Below are positions 39,353-48,357 of a stretch of 64,000 bases of DNA, piece after piece. The stretch is taken from the NCBI RefSeq assembly GCF_007748095.1, contig NZ_CP036287.1:3100001-3164000 (forward strand). Reading direction: 5' to 3'. The stretch's first letter is position 1, and every line of letters starts with the position of its first letter. A program made the translations under genes and the position numbers. A model generated the notes under the pieces. It worked only from the letters and a program-made list of their open reading frames with translations, did not search any database and was not told the origin of the DNA. Origin of the DNA: Engelhardtia mirabilis. GTDB lineage: Bacteria; Planctomycetota; UBA1135; GCA-002686595.

Positions 39353-40393
39353 ATGGCGGCCGAACTATCCGACTTCCGCTCCGACACCGTCACCCGCCCC
39401 TCCGATGCCATGCGCGCTGCCATGGCCAAGGCGGAGGTGGGCGACGACGTGCTCGACGGCGACCCGACGGTCCGCCGGCTCGAGGAAGCCGGGGCGCAGT
39501 TCCTGGGCAAGGCCCACGCCCTCTTCGTGCCCTCGGGGACGATGGCCAACCAGATCGCCGTGGGCGTCTGGACCCGGCCCGGGGACGAAGTGATCCTCGA
39601 GAGCGAGGCCCACATCCTGCGCTGGGAGGCTGGGGGACTGGGCGCGAACCACGGGGTCCAGGCCGTGACGCCGATCGGTGACGACCACGGCTCCCTGGCC
39701 CGCACCGCTGTCGAGGCCCTGATCCGGCCCGACTTCGTGCACTGTCCGCGCACCGGACTCTTGTGCCTTGAGCAGACCCACATGGGCACCGGCGGCCGGG
39801 TCCAGCCCCTCGAGGCCCTCGAGGGCGCGGCCCTCGGCGCCCGCGACAAGGGTGTGCGGGTGCACTTGGACGGGGCGCGCCTGGCCAACGCGGTGGTGGC
39901 TTCGGGGATCTCGGCCGCGCGCTGGGCCCAGACCTTCGATTCGGTCTCGATCTGCCTCTCCAAGGGCTTGGGCGCACCGGTCGGGTCCCTCGTGGCCGGC
40001 GACGAAGACTTCATCGAGGGCGCGCGCTGGCAACGCAAGCGCCTGGGCGGCTGGATGCGCCAGGCCGGAATCATCGCCGCGGCGGGGCTCATGGCCCTCG
40101 AGCAGAACGTGGAGCGTCTGGCCGAGGACCACGCCCTGGCGGCCCAGCTGGCCGCGGGCTTCGACGCCATCGACGGCCTCAGCTCGCCGGTCTCCGAGGT
40201 CGAGACCAACATCGTGCTCGTGCGCGTGGATCACCCCGAGCTCTCCGCAGTCGAGGTGGCCGACCGGTTCGGCTCCCACGGCGTGCGCGTGATGGCACTG
40301 GGCGCCGGGACCCTGCGCTTCGTGACCCACATGGACCTCGCCAGCGCCGACGTCGAGCGCGCGATCCGAGCCGCGCAGTCGATCTTCGGCTGA
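39353..40393 (+). CDS. ltaE: Low-specificity L-threonine aldolase
   Basis: PLP enzyme cleaving threonine or allo-threonine to glycine and acetaldehyde. 346 aa. The family start DFRSDTVTRPSDAMRAAMAKAEVGDDVLDGDPTV is clear, as are LFVPSGTMANQIA, HLDGARLANAVVA with the PLP-contacting Asp/Arg, and the Schiff-base lysine in SICLSKGLGAPVGS. The MRQAGIIAAAGLMAL segment is also typical. The frame is open upstream, antisense to the epimerase, and ATG 39353 is the first start with family similarity. It is 52 bp before the phosphomannomutase gene. Confidence 0.94.
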   Translation: MAAELSDFRSDTVTRPSDAMRAAMAKAEVGDDVLDGDPTVRRLEEAGAQFLGKAHALFVPSGTMANQIAVGVWTRPGDEVILESEAHILRWEAGGLGANHGVQAVTPIGDDHGSLARTAVEALIRPDFVHCPRTGLLCLEQTHMGTGGRVQPLEALEGAALGARDKGVRVHLDGARLANAVVASGISAARWAQTFDSVSICLSKGLGAPVGSLVAGDEDFIEGARWQRKRLGGWMRQAGIIAAAGLMALEQNVERLAEDHALAAQLAAGFDAIDGLSSPVSEVETNIVLVRVDHPELSAVEVADRFGSHGVRVMALGAGTLRFVTHMDLASADVERAIRAAQSIFG

Positions 40394-40445
40394 TCTGCGC
40401 GCCCCTCTCCCACCGACCCTCTCCCCGATCCGAGTTCGATTCACG

Positions 40446-41804
40446 ATGGGTATCTTCAAGGCCTACGACATCCGCGGCGTCTACGGCTCCGAGCTGGACG
40501 CAGACATGGGCCGCAAGATCGGCCACGCCTTCGTCCGTCTACGCGGAGCGAAGCGACTGGTCGTCGGCCAGGACATGCGGACCCACTCGCCCGAGCTGGC
40601 CGACGCCGTCTCCGAGGGCATGCGCGACGCCGGCTGCGACGTGCTGCGCCTGGGGCTCGCGTCGACGCCGATGACCTACTTCGGGATCGGCTCCTTGGAC
40701 TGCGACGGGGGCCTGGTCGTGACCGCCAGCCACAACCCGGGCCAGTACAACGGCATGAAGCTGTGCGGTCCGGGCGCCGTGCCGATCTCCGGCGACACAG
40801 GCATCATGGAACTCGAGCGCATGTGCGCCGAGCCCTACCCCGGGCCGCTGGGGGAGCGCGGCACCGAGGAGCACATCGAGCTGCTGGATGCCTACGCCGA
40901 CCACGTAGCGAGCTTCGCTCACTTGCAGACGAAGGTCGTCCTGGCCATCGACGCGGCCAACGGCATGGCCGGGCACACCCTGCCGAAGATCCTCGAGCGC
41001 CTGCCCCTGGTGGAGGCCCACTCGATCCTGATGGAGCCGGACGGCAACTTCCCGGTGCACGAGGCCAACCCGCTGATCGAGGAGAACCTCGAGTACGTGG
41101 CCAAGGTGGTGCGCGAGCACGGGGCGCGGCTGGGTGTGTCCTTCGACGGCGACGCGGACCGCTGCTGCTTCGTGGACGAGGCGGGTCGCACCATCAGCGC
41201 CGACCTGATGACGGCCCTGATCGCCCGGCACTTCCTGAAGCAGCGCGGCCCCGCGCCGATCCTCTACGACCTGCGTTCGTCCTGGGTCGTCAAGGAGGAG
41301 ATCGCGGCGGCGGGCGGCGAGCCCATTCGCGAGCGCGTGGGGCATTCGTTCATCAAGGCCACGATGCGGGCGAAAGGCGCGGTCTTCGGCGGCGAGCTCT
41401 CCGGGCACTTCTACTTCGCGGACAACTTCACCACCGACTCGGGCGTGATCGCGATGGTCACCGCGCTGACCGTGCTCGATGCGCCGGAGAACCGCGATCG
41501 GCCCATGAGCGAGCTGGTGGCCGACCTGCGGCGCTACCACTCGACGGGCGAGATCAACTTCCGCGTGCCGGACAAGGACGAGGCCATCGCTCAGATCAAG
41601 CAGCGCTACGCGAGCGGGCGCCAGGACGAGTTGGACGGGATCACCGTCGAGTTCGGCGACCTGGCCGACGCCGACTGGTGGTGGTTCAACGTGCGCGCAT
41701 CGAACACCGAGCCGCTCTTGCGCCTGAACCTCGAGGCCCGCACCGCCGAGCTGCGCGACGCGAAGCGCGACGAGCTGGTCGGCCTGTTGGGGGAGCCCGT
41801 CTGA
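40446..41804 (+). CDS. manB: Phosphomannomutase / phosphoglucomutase
   Basis: Interconverts hexose 6- and 1-phosphates for GDP-mannose or UDP-glucose supply. The 452-aa product has the catalytic phosphoserine loop VVTASHNPGQYNGMKL, the metal loop SFDGDADRCCFVDEAG, the sugar-binding loop GGELSGHFYFADNF and the C-terminal phosphate loop RASNTEPLLRLNLEA, all four PMM/PGM signatures. Substrate choice (Man or Glc) cannot be fixed from this. It suits the nearby polysaccharide genes. A gap of about 119 bp precedes the HEAT-repeat gene. Confidence 0.95.
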   Translation: MGIFKAYDIRGVYGSELDADMGRKIGHAFVRLRGAKRLVVGQDMRTHSPELADAVSEGMRDAGCDVLRLGLASTPMTYFGIGSLDCDGGLVVTASHNPGQYNGMKLCGPGAVPISGDTGIMELERMCAEPYPGPLGERGTEEHIELLDAYADHVASFAHLQTKVVLAIDAANGMAGHTLPKILERLPLVEAHSILMEPDGNFPVHEANPLIEENLEYVAKVVREHGARLGVSFDGDADRCCFVDEAGRTISADLMTALIARHFLKQRGPAPILYDLRSSWVVKEEIAAAGGEPIRERVGHSFIKATMRAKGAVFGGELSGHFYFADNFTTDSGVIAMVTALTVLDAPENRDRPMSELVADLRRYHSTGEINFRVPDKDEAIAQIKQRYASGRQDELDGITVEFGDLADADWWWFNVRASNTEPLLRLNLEARTAELRDAKRDELVGLLGEPV

Positions 41805-41922
41805 GGCCGGAGCCGACCGTGATCCTTTGCGCCGCACCGACGATCCCACGGGCCGAGCGGCCCCTGTGCCCGAGCGAGGCCCCGTGCCGCGTCATCGGGC
41901 CCGCGCGACAGGACCGAGAGCA

Positions 41923-44169
41923 ATGATCCGCATCCACACCATCCAGCGCTCGGTCGTCGTCATCGCCCTGGCCGCCTGGGCCAGCGTCGCTGTCGCCGTT
42001 GTTCCGGCGAGAGCGGTCCAGCCGGTCAGCACGGTTCTGGGGGCAGGAGCCGTCACACAAGCGGGCCAGACGCAACAGAACTCGCAGCCGCAGGGTCAGA
42101 CGCCGCAGGCCGGCCCCGCCGGTGAGAAGCCGCCCCGGGCGGGCGGTCGCCCGCGACCCCAGAATCCGCCGGGGACCGGCGCCGAGCCAGCTGGCGGCGC
42201 GGAGCCCGAGCAGGGCGGAGCCCAACAGGATGGCGCGGGAGAAGAGCCTACGCCCCAAATCGACGCGCAAGCCCAGGCCGCGGCAGCCAAGGCAGAGGCC
42301 CGAGCGACCGCAGCGGCGCAAGCACGGGCTGCAGCGGAAGCCCAGGCAGCGGCGGACGCGGCGGCCGTCGCCGCGGAGCTCGAGGCGCGCGCCGCGGCGA
42401 TGGCACGGCAGCAGCAAGCGGCCGCGGAGCGCATGGCCGAGGCCGAGGCGGCCTGGGAAGTGGCCATCGCCCGTGACCGAACCCTGGCCTTCACCCGCTC
42501 GACGGCCCGCAAGGCCATCGAGGAGCTCCAGGCCGGCTTCGGCGACGAGTTCGAGCGTTCCGCGGCGCTCTACGCCCTGGGTGCTACCGACGCCGTGGAT
42601 CAACTCGGCCTCCTCGAGGGCACGGCCCAGGCGGGCTCGGGTTTCGAGCAGTTGGCCGCGATCCTGGCCCTGGGCGAGCTGAGCCTGCCGCCGGTCGACC
42701 TGCTGTTGCGACTGCTGGCCGATCCGCGCAACGAAGTCCGCGGGGCCGTGGTGCTGGCCTTGATGCGGACCGACGACGACCGCGCCAACGCCCAGATCGA
42801 GCCGATCGCCCTCGGGCGCGGCCCGCTCGGAAGGTTGGTCAGCGACCTGATCGTCTTCGTCCGCAAGCCGGAAGAGAGCGTTCCGTCGGCGCCGGCGAGC
42901 CTGCTCCTGTCGCTGCGCTGGGAGGCGGCGAAGCGTTACGGCCTGGTCGACGGGCGCACCTGGCGCGCGGCACGCATCGCTGCGCTCGAAGAGGACAAGG
43001 TCTTCCTCGACAGCGTGCTGCTGCCGGCCGCTGCGTCGGGCCGCTGGCCGTCGATCCGCGACCACCTCGTGGCGATGTTGATCGAGGAACCGAGCCTGGC
43101 GGTCTACGAGGCCTGCTTGGAGGCGCTTCCGGCCGAGTTCAACCTGCTCGTGCGCAACGGCATCTGGACGCCGTCGAGCCCCGAACAGTGGCAAGAGCTG
43201 GTGCTCGCCCTCGAGCGCCGCGGCGGTTCGCCCGAGCTGATCGACATCTACGACCGGGCCACCGGCGTGACCTCCCTGCGCGTGCGGGCGGCGGCATTGC
43301 TCTTGGTCGCCGGCGATCCGCGGGGCTGGGACACTCTCGCGCCCCTCTTGGCCTCGGACGTGCCGGCCCGTCGGCAGTTGGTGGCCGTGGCCATGGGGCG
43401 CTCGGGCGACCGGAGCTGGATCAGCGAGTTGGTGCGCCTCGAACGCGACAAGGACCCCGACGTGCGCGCGACGGCTCTGGCGGCGCGCATCGCCCTGGGC
43501 GAGCTCTTGGCCCTCGACATCGCCGAATCGATCATCGCCGACCAGACCAACGAGGATCGGCCCTTCCTGGCCCGGGCCCTGGTCGAGGTCGCCGAGGACG
43601 GGCGCGTGCAACGGCTGCTCGAGCAGGCTTTGGTCTTCGCCGAGTCGCCCCTCTCGATCGAGGTCGCCGTCGCCTTGGCGGAGCAGGGGCGGCTCTCGGC
43701 GCGCCCGATTCTGCGCGAGGCCCTGGAGCGGCGCGAGGCTCCCAGCCTCCAGCCGCGCATCGTTCGGGCGCTGGCCGGCTACGCGGATCAGGGCGACTTG
43801 ATCCGGCTGCGCGAGATGTTCCCCAGCGACGGGAACGCGGCCCTGGACCTCGAACTGGCGCGGGCCCTGGTCCTCGGTCGAGACGGCCTTGGCCTGCGGC
43901 TGGTGCGGGCCGGGGTCTGGACCCGCGACTTCCATCGCAGCGTCCTCGCCGGCCACCTGCTGGCGGACTTCCAAGGCATTCAGGCCCTATACGAAGAGCT
44001 GAAGTCTCCGCCGCCGCGGGTCAGCGCCGCCGACCTGCGTCGCATCGGCTTCGTCTTGGGCGAGTTGGGCGGCGTCGGCGAGGTGGAGAACCTGGCCCGG
44101 CGTCGAACCTCGGCGGACCCCGTCCTGCAAGGCGCGTACCTGGGTGCCCTCGCGGCGCGCACCTATTGA
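41923..44169 (+). CDS. Exported HEAT-repeat protein with Ala-rich helical linker
   Basis: 748 aa. ATG 41923 leads into a signal peptide (VVVIALAAWASVAVAVVPARA). Residues 45-105 are Pro/Gln/Gly-rich and likely disordered; 105-180 form an Ala/Glu/Gln-rich charged helix. The rest is built of HEAT-like helical repeats, for example ILALGELSLPPVDLLLRLLA, DPRNEVRGAVVLALMRTDDD, and VRATALAARIALGELLALDI. Such proteins are envelope scaffolds; no catalytic motif is seen. Its frame is open upstream to 41827 without a better start. It precedes the SAM hydroxide adenosyltransferase gene by 87 bp. Confidence 0.8.
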   Translation: MIRIHTIQRSVVVIALAAWASVAVAVVPARAVQPVSTVLGAGAVTQAGQTQQNSQPQGQTPQAGPAGEKPPRAGGRPRPQNPPGTGAEPAGGAEPEQGGAQQDGAGEEPTPQIDAQAQAAAAKAEARATAAAQARAAAEAQAAADAAAVAAELEARAAAMARQQQAAAERMAEAEAAWEVAIARDRTLAFTRSTARKAIEELQAGFGDEFERSAALYALGATDAVDQLGLLEGTAQAGSGFEQLAAILALGELSLPPVDLLLRLLADPRNEVRGAVVLALMRTDDDRANAQIEPIALGRGPLGRLVSDLIVFVRKPEESVPSAPASLLLSLRWEAAKRYGLVDGRTWRAARIAALEEDKVFLDSVLLPAAASGRWPSIRDHLVAMLIEEPSLAVYEACLEALPAEFNLLVRNGIWTPSSPEQWQELVLALERRGGSPELIDIYDRATGVTSLRVRAAALLLVAGDPRGWDTLAPLLASDVPARRQLVAVAMGRSGDRSWISELVRLERDKDPDVRATALAARIALGELLALDIAESIIADQTNEDRPFLARALVEVAEDGRVQRLLEQALVFAESPLSIEVAVALAEQGRLSARPILREALERREAPSLQPRIVRALAGYADQGDLIRLREMFPSDGNAALDLELARALVLGRDGLGLRLVRAGVWTRDFHRSVLAGHLLADFQGIQALYEELKSPPPRVSAADLRRIGFVLGELGGVGEVENLARRRTSADPVLQGAYLGALAARTY

Positions 44170-44256
44170 GCACGGGCCGTCCCCCGTTCCGTTCGGGCAC
44201 GGCGGTCCGATCCAGCATTCCGGGGCTCGGCCCCGACATCCCGACACTGCCCAACG

Positions 44257-45063
44257 ATGACCACCGCCCGCTCAGGAATCGTGACCATGCTGACCGACTT
44301 CGGTCAGGTGGACACCTACGTGGGCGTCATGCACGGCGTCCTGTGGACCTACGCCAAGCGGCTGCGGGCCGTGGTGGACCTGACCCACGAGGTTCCGGCC
44401 CAGGAGGTCACGATCGCCTCGTTCCACCTGGACGCAGCCTTCCGCTGGTTCCCGCCGGGGACCGTGCACGTGGCGGTGGTCGACCCAGGCGTGGGCTCCG
44501 GACGAGCGATCCTGGCTGCGCGCATCGGAGAGCACTTCTTCCTGGCGCCGGACAACGGCCTCCTGGCCAGGCTCCTGGACGGCGCAGCGGACCGGGAGGT
44601 GGTCGCCGTGGACGTGGAGCGGGTCGGCCTCGCGACCTGCAGCGCCACCTTCCACGGCCGCGACGTCTTCAGCCCCGCGGCGGCCCTGCTGGTCGACGGC
44701 CAGGCGGTCAGCGACTTGGGTCGACCCGTCCTGGACTGGTCCCGGGCAGCGGCGCCGAGTCCCGAGCGGGTCTCCGACAAGCCCGAGTCCTACAGGGGCG
44801 AGGTGGTCTCGGTCGATCGCTTCGGGAACCTCATCACCAACCTTCCCGGCAGTCTGCTGGGCGACGAACACCGCGAGTGGGAGCTCGAGATCGCCGGGCA
44901 ATGCCTGCCGGTCGCCGGGACCTACGCCGACGTGGCGCGGGGCCAGGCCCTCGCTCTGGTAGATTCCTACGGCCTGCTGGAGGCTGCCGTACGCAACGGC
45001 GACGCGGCGCGGGCCCTCGGTGCCGGTCGTGGCGTCCCCGCTCTGCTGCGGCGTCGCACCTGA
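44257..45063 (+). CDS. S-adenosyl-L-methionine hydrolase (SAM hydroxide adenosyltransferase, DUF62)
   Basis: 268 aa. The family of fluorinase/chlorinase relatives uses water (hydroxide) to cleave SAM to adenosine and methionine. The N-terminus VTMLTDFGQVDTYVGVMHGV holds the conserved Asp, HVAVVDPGVGSGRAILAA the nucleoside site, LAPDNGLLARLL follows, and TFHGRDVFSPAAA carries the His/Arg of the hydrolase triad. VSVDRFGNLITNLP is the C-terminal domain signature. The hydrolase form, not the halogenase, is indicated by the HGRD sequence. It lies 61 bp before arginase; a link through methionine/arginine metabolism is only a guess. Confidence 0.9.
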   Translation: MTTARSGIVTMLTDFGQVDTYVGVMHGVLWTYAKRLRAVVDLTHEVPAQEVTIASFHLDAAFRWFPPGTVHVAVVDPGVGSGRAILAARIGEHFFLAPDNGLLARLLDGAADREVVAVDVERVGLATCSATFHGRDVFSPAAALLVDGQAVSDLGRPVLDWSRAAAPSPERVSDKPESYRGEVVSVDRFGNLITNLPGSLLGDEHREWELEIAGQCLPVAGTYADVARGQALALVDSYGLLEAAVRNGDAARALGAGRGVPALLRRRT

Positions 45064-45124
45064 GCCGCCTGCGCCGGGTCCGACCCCTGGCCCGTCCTCC
45101 TCAAACAGCCCCCCCGAACCTCAC

Positions 45125-46042
45125 GTGATCCTCGACCGCAAGGTGAGCCTGATCGGCGCCCCCCTGGATCTGGGGGGGGCCGTCCAGGGTGCTTCCCTGG
45201 GCCCGACCGCCGTCCGCATGGCAGGCTTGGAGCGACGTATCCGGGCCCTCGACCTGGACTTCGAAGACCTCGGTGACGTGCCCGTCGCCGTCCCCGCCAG
45301 CGGCGATCCGCCGGAGCCCAGCGCGCGCTTCATCCGGGAGATCGCCCTGCACTGCGAGGCCCTGCGCGACCGCGTCGACGAGACCTTGACCCGCGGGCGC
45401 TTCCCGCTGGTGATCGGCGGCGACCACGCCGTGGCCTGCGGGACGATCTCCGGGGTCGCGCGCAATTTCCGCCGCCGGGGCCAGAAGGTCGGACTGATCT
45501 GGTTCGACGCCCACGGCGACATGAACACTCCCGAGACCTCGCCCTCGGGCAACGTGCACGGCATGCCCCTGGCGGCGTGCCTGGGCTTCGGCCACCGCAG
45601 CCTGACCGAGCTGGCCGGCGCCGCGCCGATGCTGGACGTGTCCAACTGCGTGCTGATCGGCGTGCACGAGTTGGATGCGCGGGAGAAGGAGATGATCCGC
45701 AAGGTCGGGATCCGCATCTACACCATGCGTGAGATCGACATGATGGGCATGCAGCGCGTGATGGAGGAGGCCCTCGAGATCGCCAACGACGGCACCGACG
45801 GCTTCCACGTCTCCTTCGACGTGGATGGTTGCGACGTCTCGATCGCGCCGGGCACCGGGACGCGCGTGCCCGGTGGCACGAACTTCCGCGAGTCGCACCT
45901 GGTGCTCGAGAACGTCGCCGACAGCGGGCGACTGGTCTCGCTCGAGCTGACCGAAGTCAATCCGATCCTCGACCACGCCAACCGGACCGCCGAGCTCGCG
46001 GTCGGGTTGGTCGAATCGGCCCTCGGGAAGCTGGTTCTCTGA
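45125..46042 (+). CDS. rocF: Arginase (ureohydrolase family)
   Basis: Hydrolyses arginine to ornithine and urea at a two-manganese centre. 305 aa from GTG 45125. All metal ligands are present: H101 in VIGGDHA, D128/H130/D132 in WFDAHGDMN, and D232/D234 in SFDVDGCD. The arginase substrate loop NTPETSPSGNVHGMPLA and the VPGGTNFRESHL segment (TPxxGGxxxRE in the family) support arginase rather than agmatinase. The frame is open upstream to 45020, inside the preceding gene; GTG 45125 gives the usual N-terminus (VSLIGAPLDLGGAVQGASLG). Urease genes are not seen here. Confidence 0.93.
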   Translation: MILDRKVSLIGAPLDLGGAVQGASLGPTAVRMAGLERRIRALDLDFEDLGDVPVAVPASGDPPEPSARFIREIALHCEALRDRVDETLTRGRFPLVIGGDHAVACGTISGVARNFRRRGQKVGLIWFDAHGDMNTPETSPSGNVHGMPLAACLGFGHRSLTELAGAAPMLDVSNCVLIGVHELDAREKEMIRKVGIRIYTMREIDMMGMQRVMEEALEIANDGTDGFHVSFDVDGCDVSIAPGTGTRVPGGTNFRESHLVLENVADSGRLVSLELTEVNPILDHANRTAELAVGLVESALGKLVL

Positions 46043-46142
46043 GGTTGCGGCGGCCGCAGCTCTCGCTCCGCAAGCGTCCGTTGTTCCGTCAGACTCCGAC
46101 CAGCCGTCAGTCTCCGACAACCCCCCAGCGTCCCCTCGAACC

Positions 46143-47009
46143 GTGTTGAGCCTCCTCCGATCCGTCCTGCGCAACCGAGCGTTGCTGCGCGACTTCGTCG
46201 TGCGCGACCTCAAGTCGCGCTACGTGGGCTCGGCCATGGGGTTCTTCTGGTCGGTGATCTTTCCGGTGGTGAACCTGTTCGTCTACATGTTCGTCTTCCG
46301 GCTGGTGCTCAAGGCCCGCTGGGGCGATCCGGGGTCGGACCCGACCTATCCCGGCGACGGCAGCCCGGGCGAGACCGCACTGGTGATGCTGGCCGGGATC
46401 CTGGCCTGGGCGGCCTTCGCCGAGACCATGAGCCGCGGGACGAACTCGCTGGTGGAGAACGCCAACCTGATCAAGAAGGTCGTCTTCCCTTCCGAGATCC
46501 TGCCGCCGTACCTGACGATTTCGTCGATCGTCAACATGCTGATCGGCATGCCGATCGTGCTCTTCGGCGTGATCGTCTTCAGCGATCGCCGCCCCGGGCT
46601 CGAGCTGCTCGCGGTGCCGCTGCTGCTGGTTCTCCAGGCGGCCTTCACGATCGGCCTGACCTACCTTCTGTCGGCCCTCAACGCGATGGTGCGCGACGTC
46701 TACCACATCATCGGTGTGGCCACGACGGTCTGGATGTTCGCCACGCCGATCTTCTACCCGGCCAAGATGGTCAGGGACTCCTACCAGAGCTTGGGAGGCG
46801 GATTCGGGAGCTTCATGCTGCCCCTGGGCTGGATCCTCGAGATCAACCCGATGCATTGGTTGATCGACTCCTGGCAGCGCGTGCTGGTCTTCCAGTTGTG
46901 GCCGCAGTGGGACCTGGTGTTCCGTTTCGTCCTGGCGACGGTGCTCATGCTGGTGGTCGGCGGCGCGGTCTTCCGCGACAACCGGAAGTCCTTCCCGGAC
47001 CTTTTGTAG
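46143..47009 (+). CDS. wzm: Polysaccharide ABC exporter permease (Wzm/TagG type)
   Basis: 288-aa ABC-2 permease with six predicted helices. RDFVVRDLKSRYVGSAMGFFWSVIFPVVNL is the typical Wzm/TagG N-terminus. Later helices are TALVMLAGILAWAAFAETMS, GMPIVLFGVIVFSD and TIGLTYLLSALNAMVRD, with TPIFYPA and the INPMHWLIDSWQRV segment near the end. Exports undecaprenyl-linked O-antigen or teichoic-acid-like chains. The start is GTG 46143. The Wzt-type ATPase follows 10 bp downstream, and the methyltransferase/coiled-coil gene after that, so this is one operon. Confidence 0.92.
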   Translation: MLSLLRSVLRNRALLRDFVVRDLKSRYVGSAMGFFWSVIFPVVNLFVYMFVFRLVLKARWGDPGSDPTYPGDGSPGETALVMLAGILAWAAFAETMSRGTNSLVENANLIKKVVFPSEILPPYLTISSIVNMLIGMPIVLFGVIVFSDRRPGLELLAVPLLLVLQAAFTIGLTYLLSALNAMVRDVYHIIGVATTVWMFATPIFYPAKMVRDSYQSLGGGFGSFMLPLGWILEINPMHWLIDSWQRVLVFQLWPQWDLVFRFVLATVLMLVVGGAVFRDNRKSFPDLL

Positions 47010-47019
47010 TCGGAGCGCC

Positions 47020-48357
47020 ATGGCCATGAGTGAAACCAGCAGCGCCGTCCCGGCCAACGCCTCGTCCGCCGCGGCGGCATCCCGCTCGGGCAGCGAGCAA
47101 GCGATCGTCGCCGACGGGGTCTCCAAGTGCTATCGCCTCTACCAGAAGCCGATGCACCGGTTGCTGGACTCGCTGCACATCGGCGGGCCTCGCTACCGCG
47201 AATTCTGGGCCCTGCGCGAGGTCTATCTGGACGTTCGCAAGGGCGCCACCGTCGGCGTGATCGGCGAGAACGGCGCAGGTAAGAGCACCCTGCTCAAGCT
47301 GCTCTCGGGGGTCAGCTCGCCGACCACCGGCAGTGTCCAGGTCAACGGCCGTGTGACCTCACTGATCGAGCTCGGCGCCGGCTTCCATCCGGAGTTCTCA
47401 GGGATCGAGAACATCGGCCTGGCCTGCTCGATCCTCGGCATGCTGCCCGACGAGATCGCCGAGAAGACGCCCCAGATCGTCGAGTTCTCGGAGCTCGGCG
47501 ACTTCATCCACCGCCCGGTCAAGGACTACAGCTCGGGCATGTACGTGCGCCTGGGTTTCGCCGTGGCGACCTGTGTCGAGCCCGACATCCTGCTGGTGGA
47601 CGAGGCCCTGTCGGTGGGCGACGAACACTTCCGCGGCAAGTGCATGCGGCGCCTGAACGAGTTCGCCGAGGGTGGCGGGACCACCCTGTTCGTTTCGCAC
47701 GACCTCGGCGCGGTCAAGCAGATGTGCGAGCACGTGGTCCTCGTGCACGAGGGACGCGTCGTCGAGCAGGGGCCTGCCGAGCGCGTGGCCGACGCCTACT
47801 TGAAGCGCGTGAAGATGCGCGGCAACGACGGCCTGTCCTTCGCAGCCCGCGCCGGCGGCGACTATCCCCAGTGGGGCAGCGGCGAGATCGCCGTCGAATC
47901 GGTCGAGCTGATCGGGCCGGGCGGACAGGCCGCGCGGGTCTTCTCGTCGGGTGAGCAGTTCACCGTCCAGACCCGCTACCGGGTGCAGGGCGCGGTGCGT
48001 GAGCCGGTTTTCGGGGTCGGGATCTACCGCTCCGACGGGACCTACGTGAACGGCTCGAACCACGAGTGGCGCGCCCAGCCGATCCAACTCACGGGCCTCG
48101 AGCCGGGCGAGACGGGGACAGTCGAGATGATCGTCGGCTCGCTGCCGCTCTTGCAGGGCGAGTACTACATCAGCACCTTCCTCTACGACCACGGGCACCC
48201 CACGCCGGTGGCCATCGACCACCGCGAGCGCGTGGTCGTGTTCCAGGTCGTCGACGAGCTGCACCGCCAGCACGGCATGGTGACGCTCGAGTCGGACTGG
48301 CGCGTGCGGCGCGAGCTGGCGGGTGGGGAGGTTTGCGAACTGGAGTCTCAGTCGTGA
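47020..48357 (+). CDS. wzt: Polysaccharide ABC exporter ATPase with C-terminal carbohydrate-binding domain (Wzt type)
   Basis: 445 aa. The ATPase half has GVIGENGAGKSTLLKLLSG (Walker A), SVQVNGRVTSLIELGAGFHP, the short signature YSSGMYVRLGFAVA, DILLVDEALSVGD (Walker B) and the switch His in LFVSHDLGAVKQ. Residues about 290-440 form the beta-sandwich of Wzt-C domains (VESVELIGPGGQAA, YRVQGAVREPVFGVGIYRSD, LPLLQGEYYISTFLYDHG), which in E. coli O9a binds the chemically capped end of the finished chain. That predicts a cap-dependent export mechanism here. Its TGA overlaps the GTG of the next gene (GTGA). Confidence 0.93.
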   Translation: MAMSETSSAVPANASSAAAASRSGSEQAIVADGVSKCYRLYQKPMHRLLDSLHIGGPRYREFWALREVYLDVRKGATVGVIGENGAGKSTLLKLLSGVSSPTTGSVQVNGRVTSLIELGAGFHPEFSGIENIGLACSILGMLPDEIAEKTPQIVEFSELGDFIHRPVKDYSSGMYVRLGFAVATCVEPDILLVDEALSVGDEHFRGKCMRRLNEFAEGGGTTLFVSHDLGAVKQMCEHVVLVHEGRVVEQGPAERVADAYLKRVKMRGNDGLSFAARAGGDYPQWGSGEIAVESVELIGPGGQAARVFSSGEQFTVQTRYRVQGAVREPVFGVGIYRSDGTYVNGSNHEWRAQPIQLTGLEPGETGTVEMIVGSLPLLQGEYYISTFLYDHGHPTPVAIDHRERVVVFQVVDELHRQHGMVTLESDWRVRRELAGGEVCELESQS

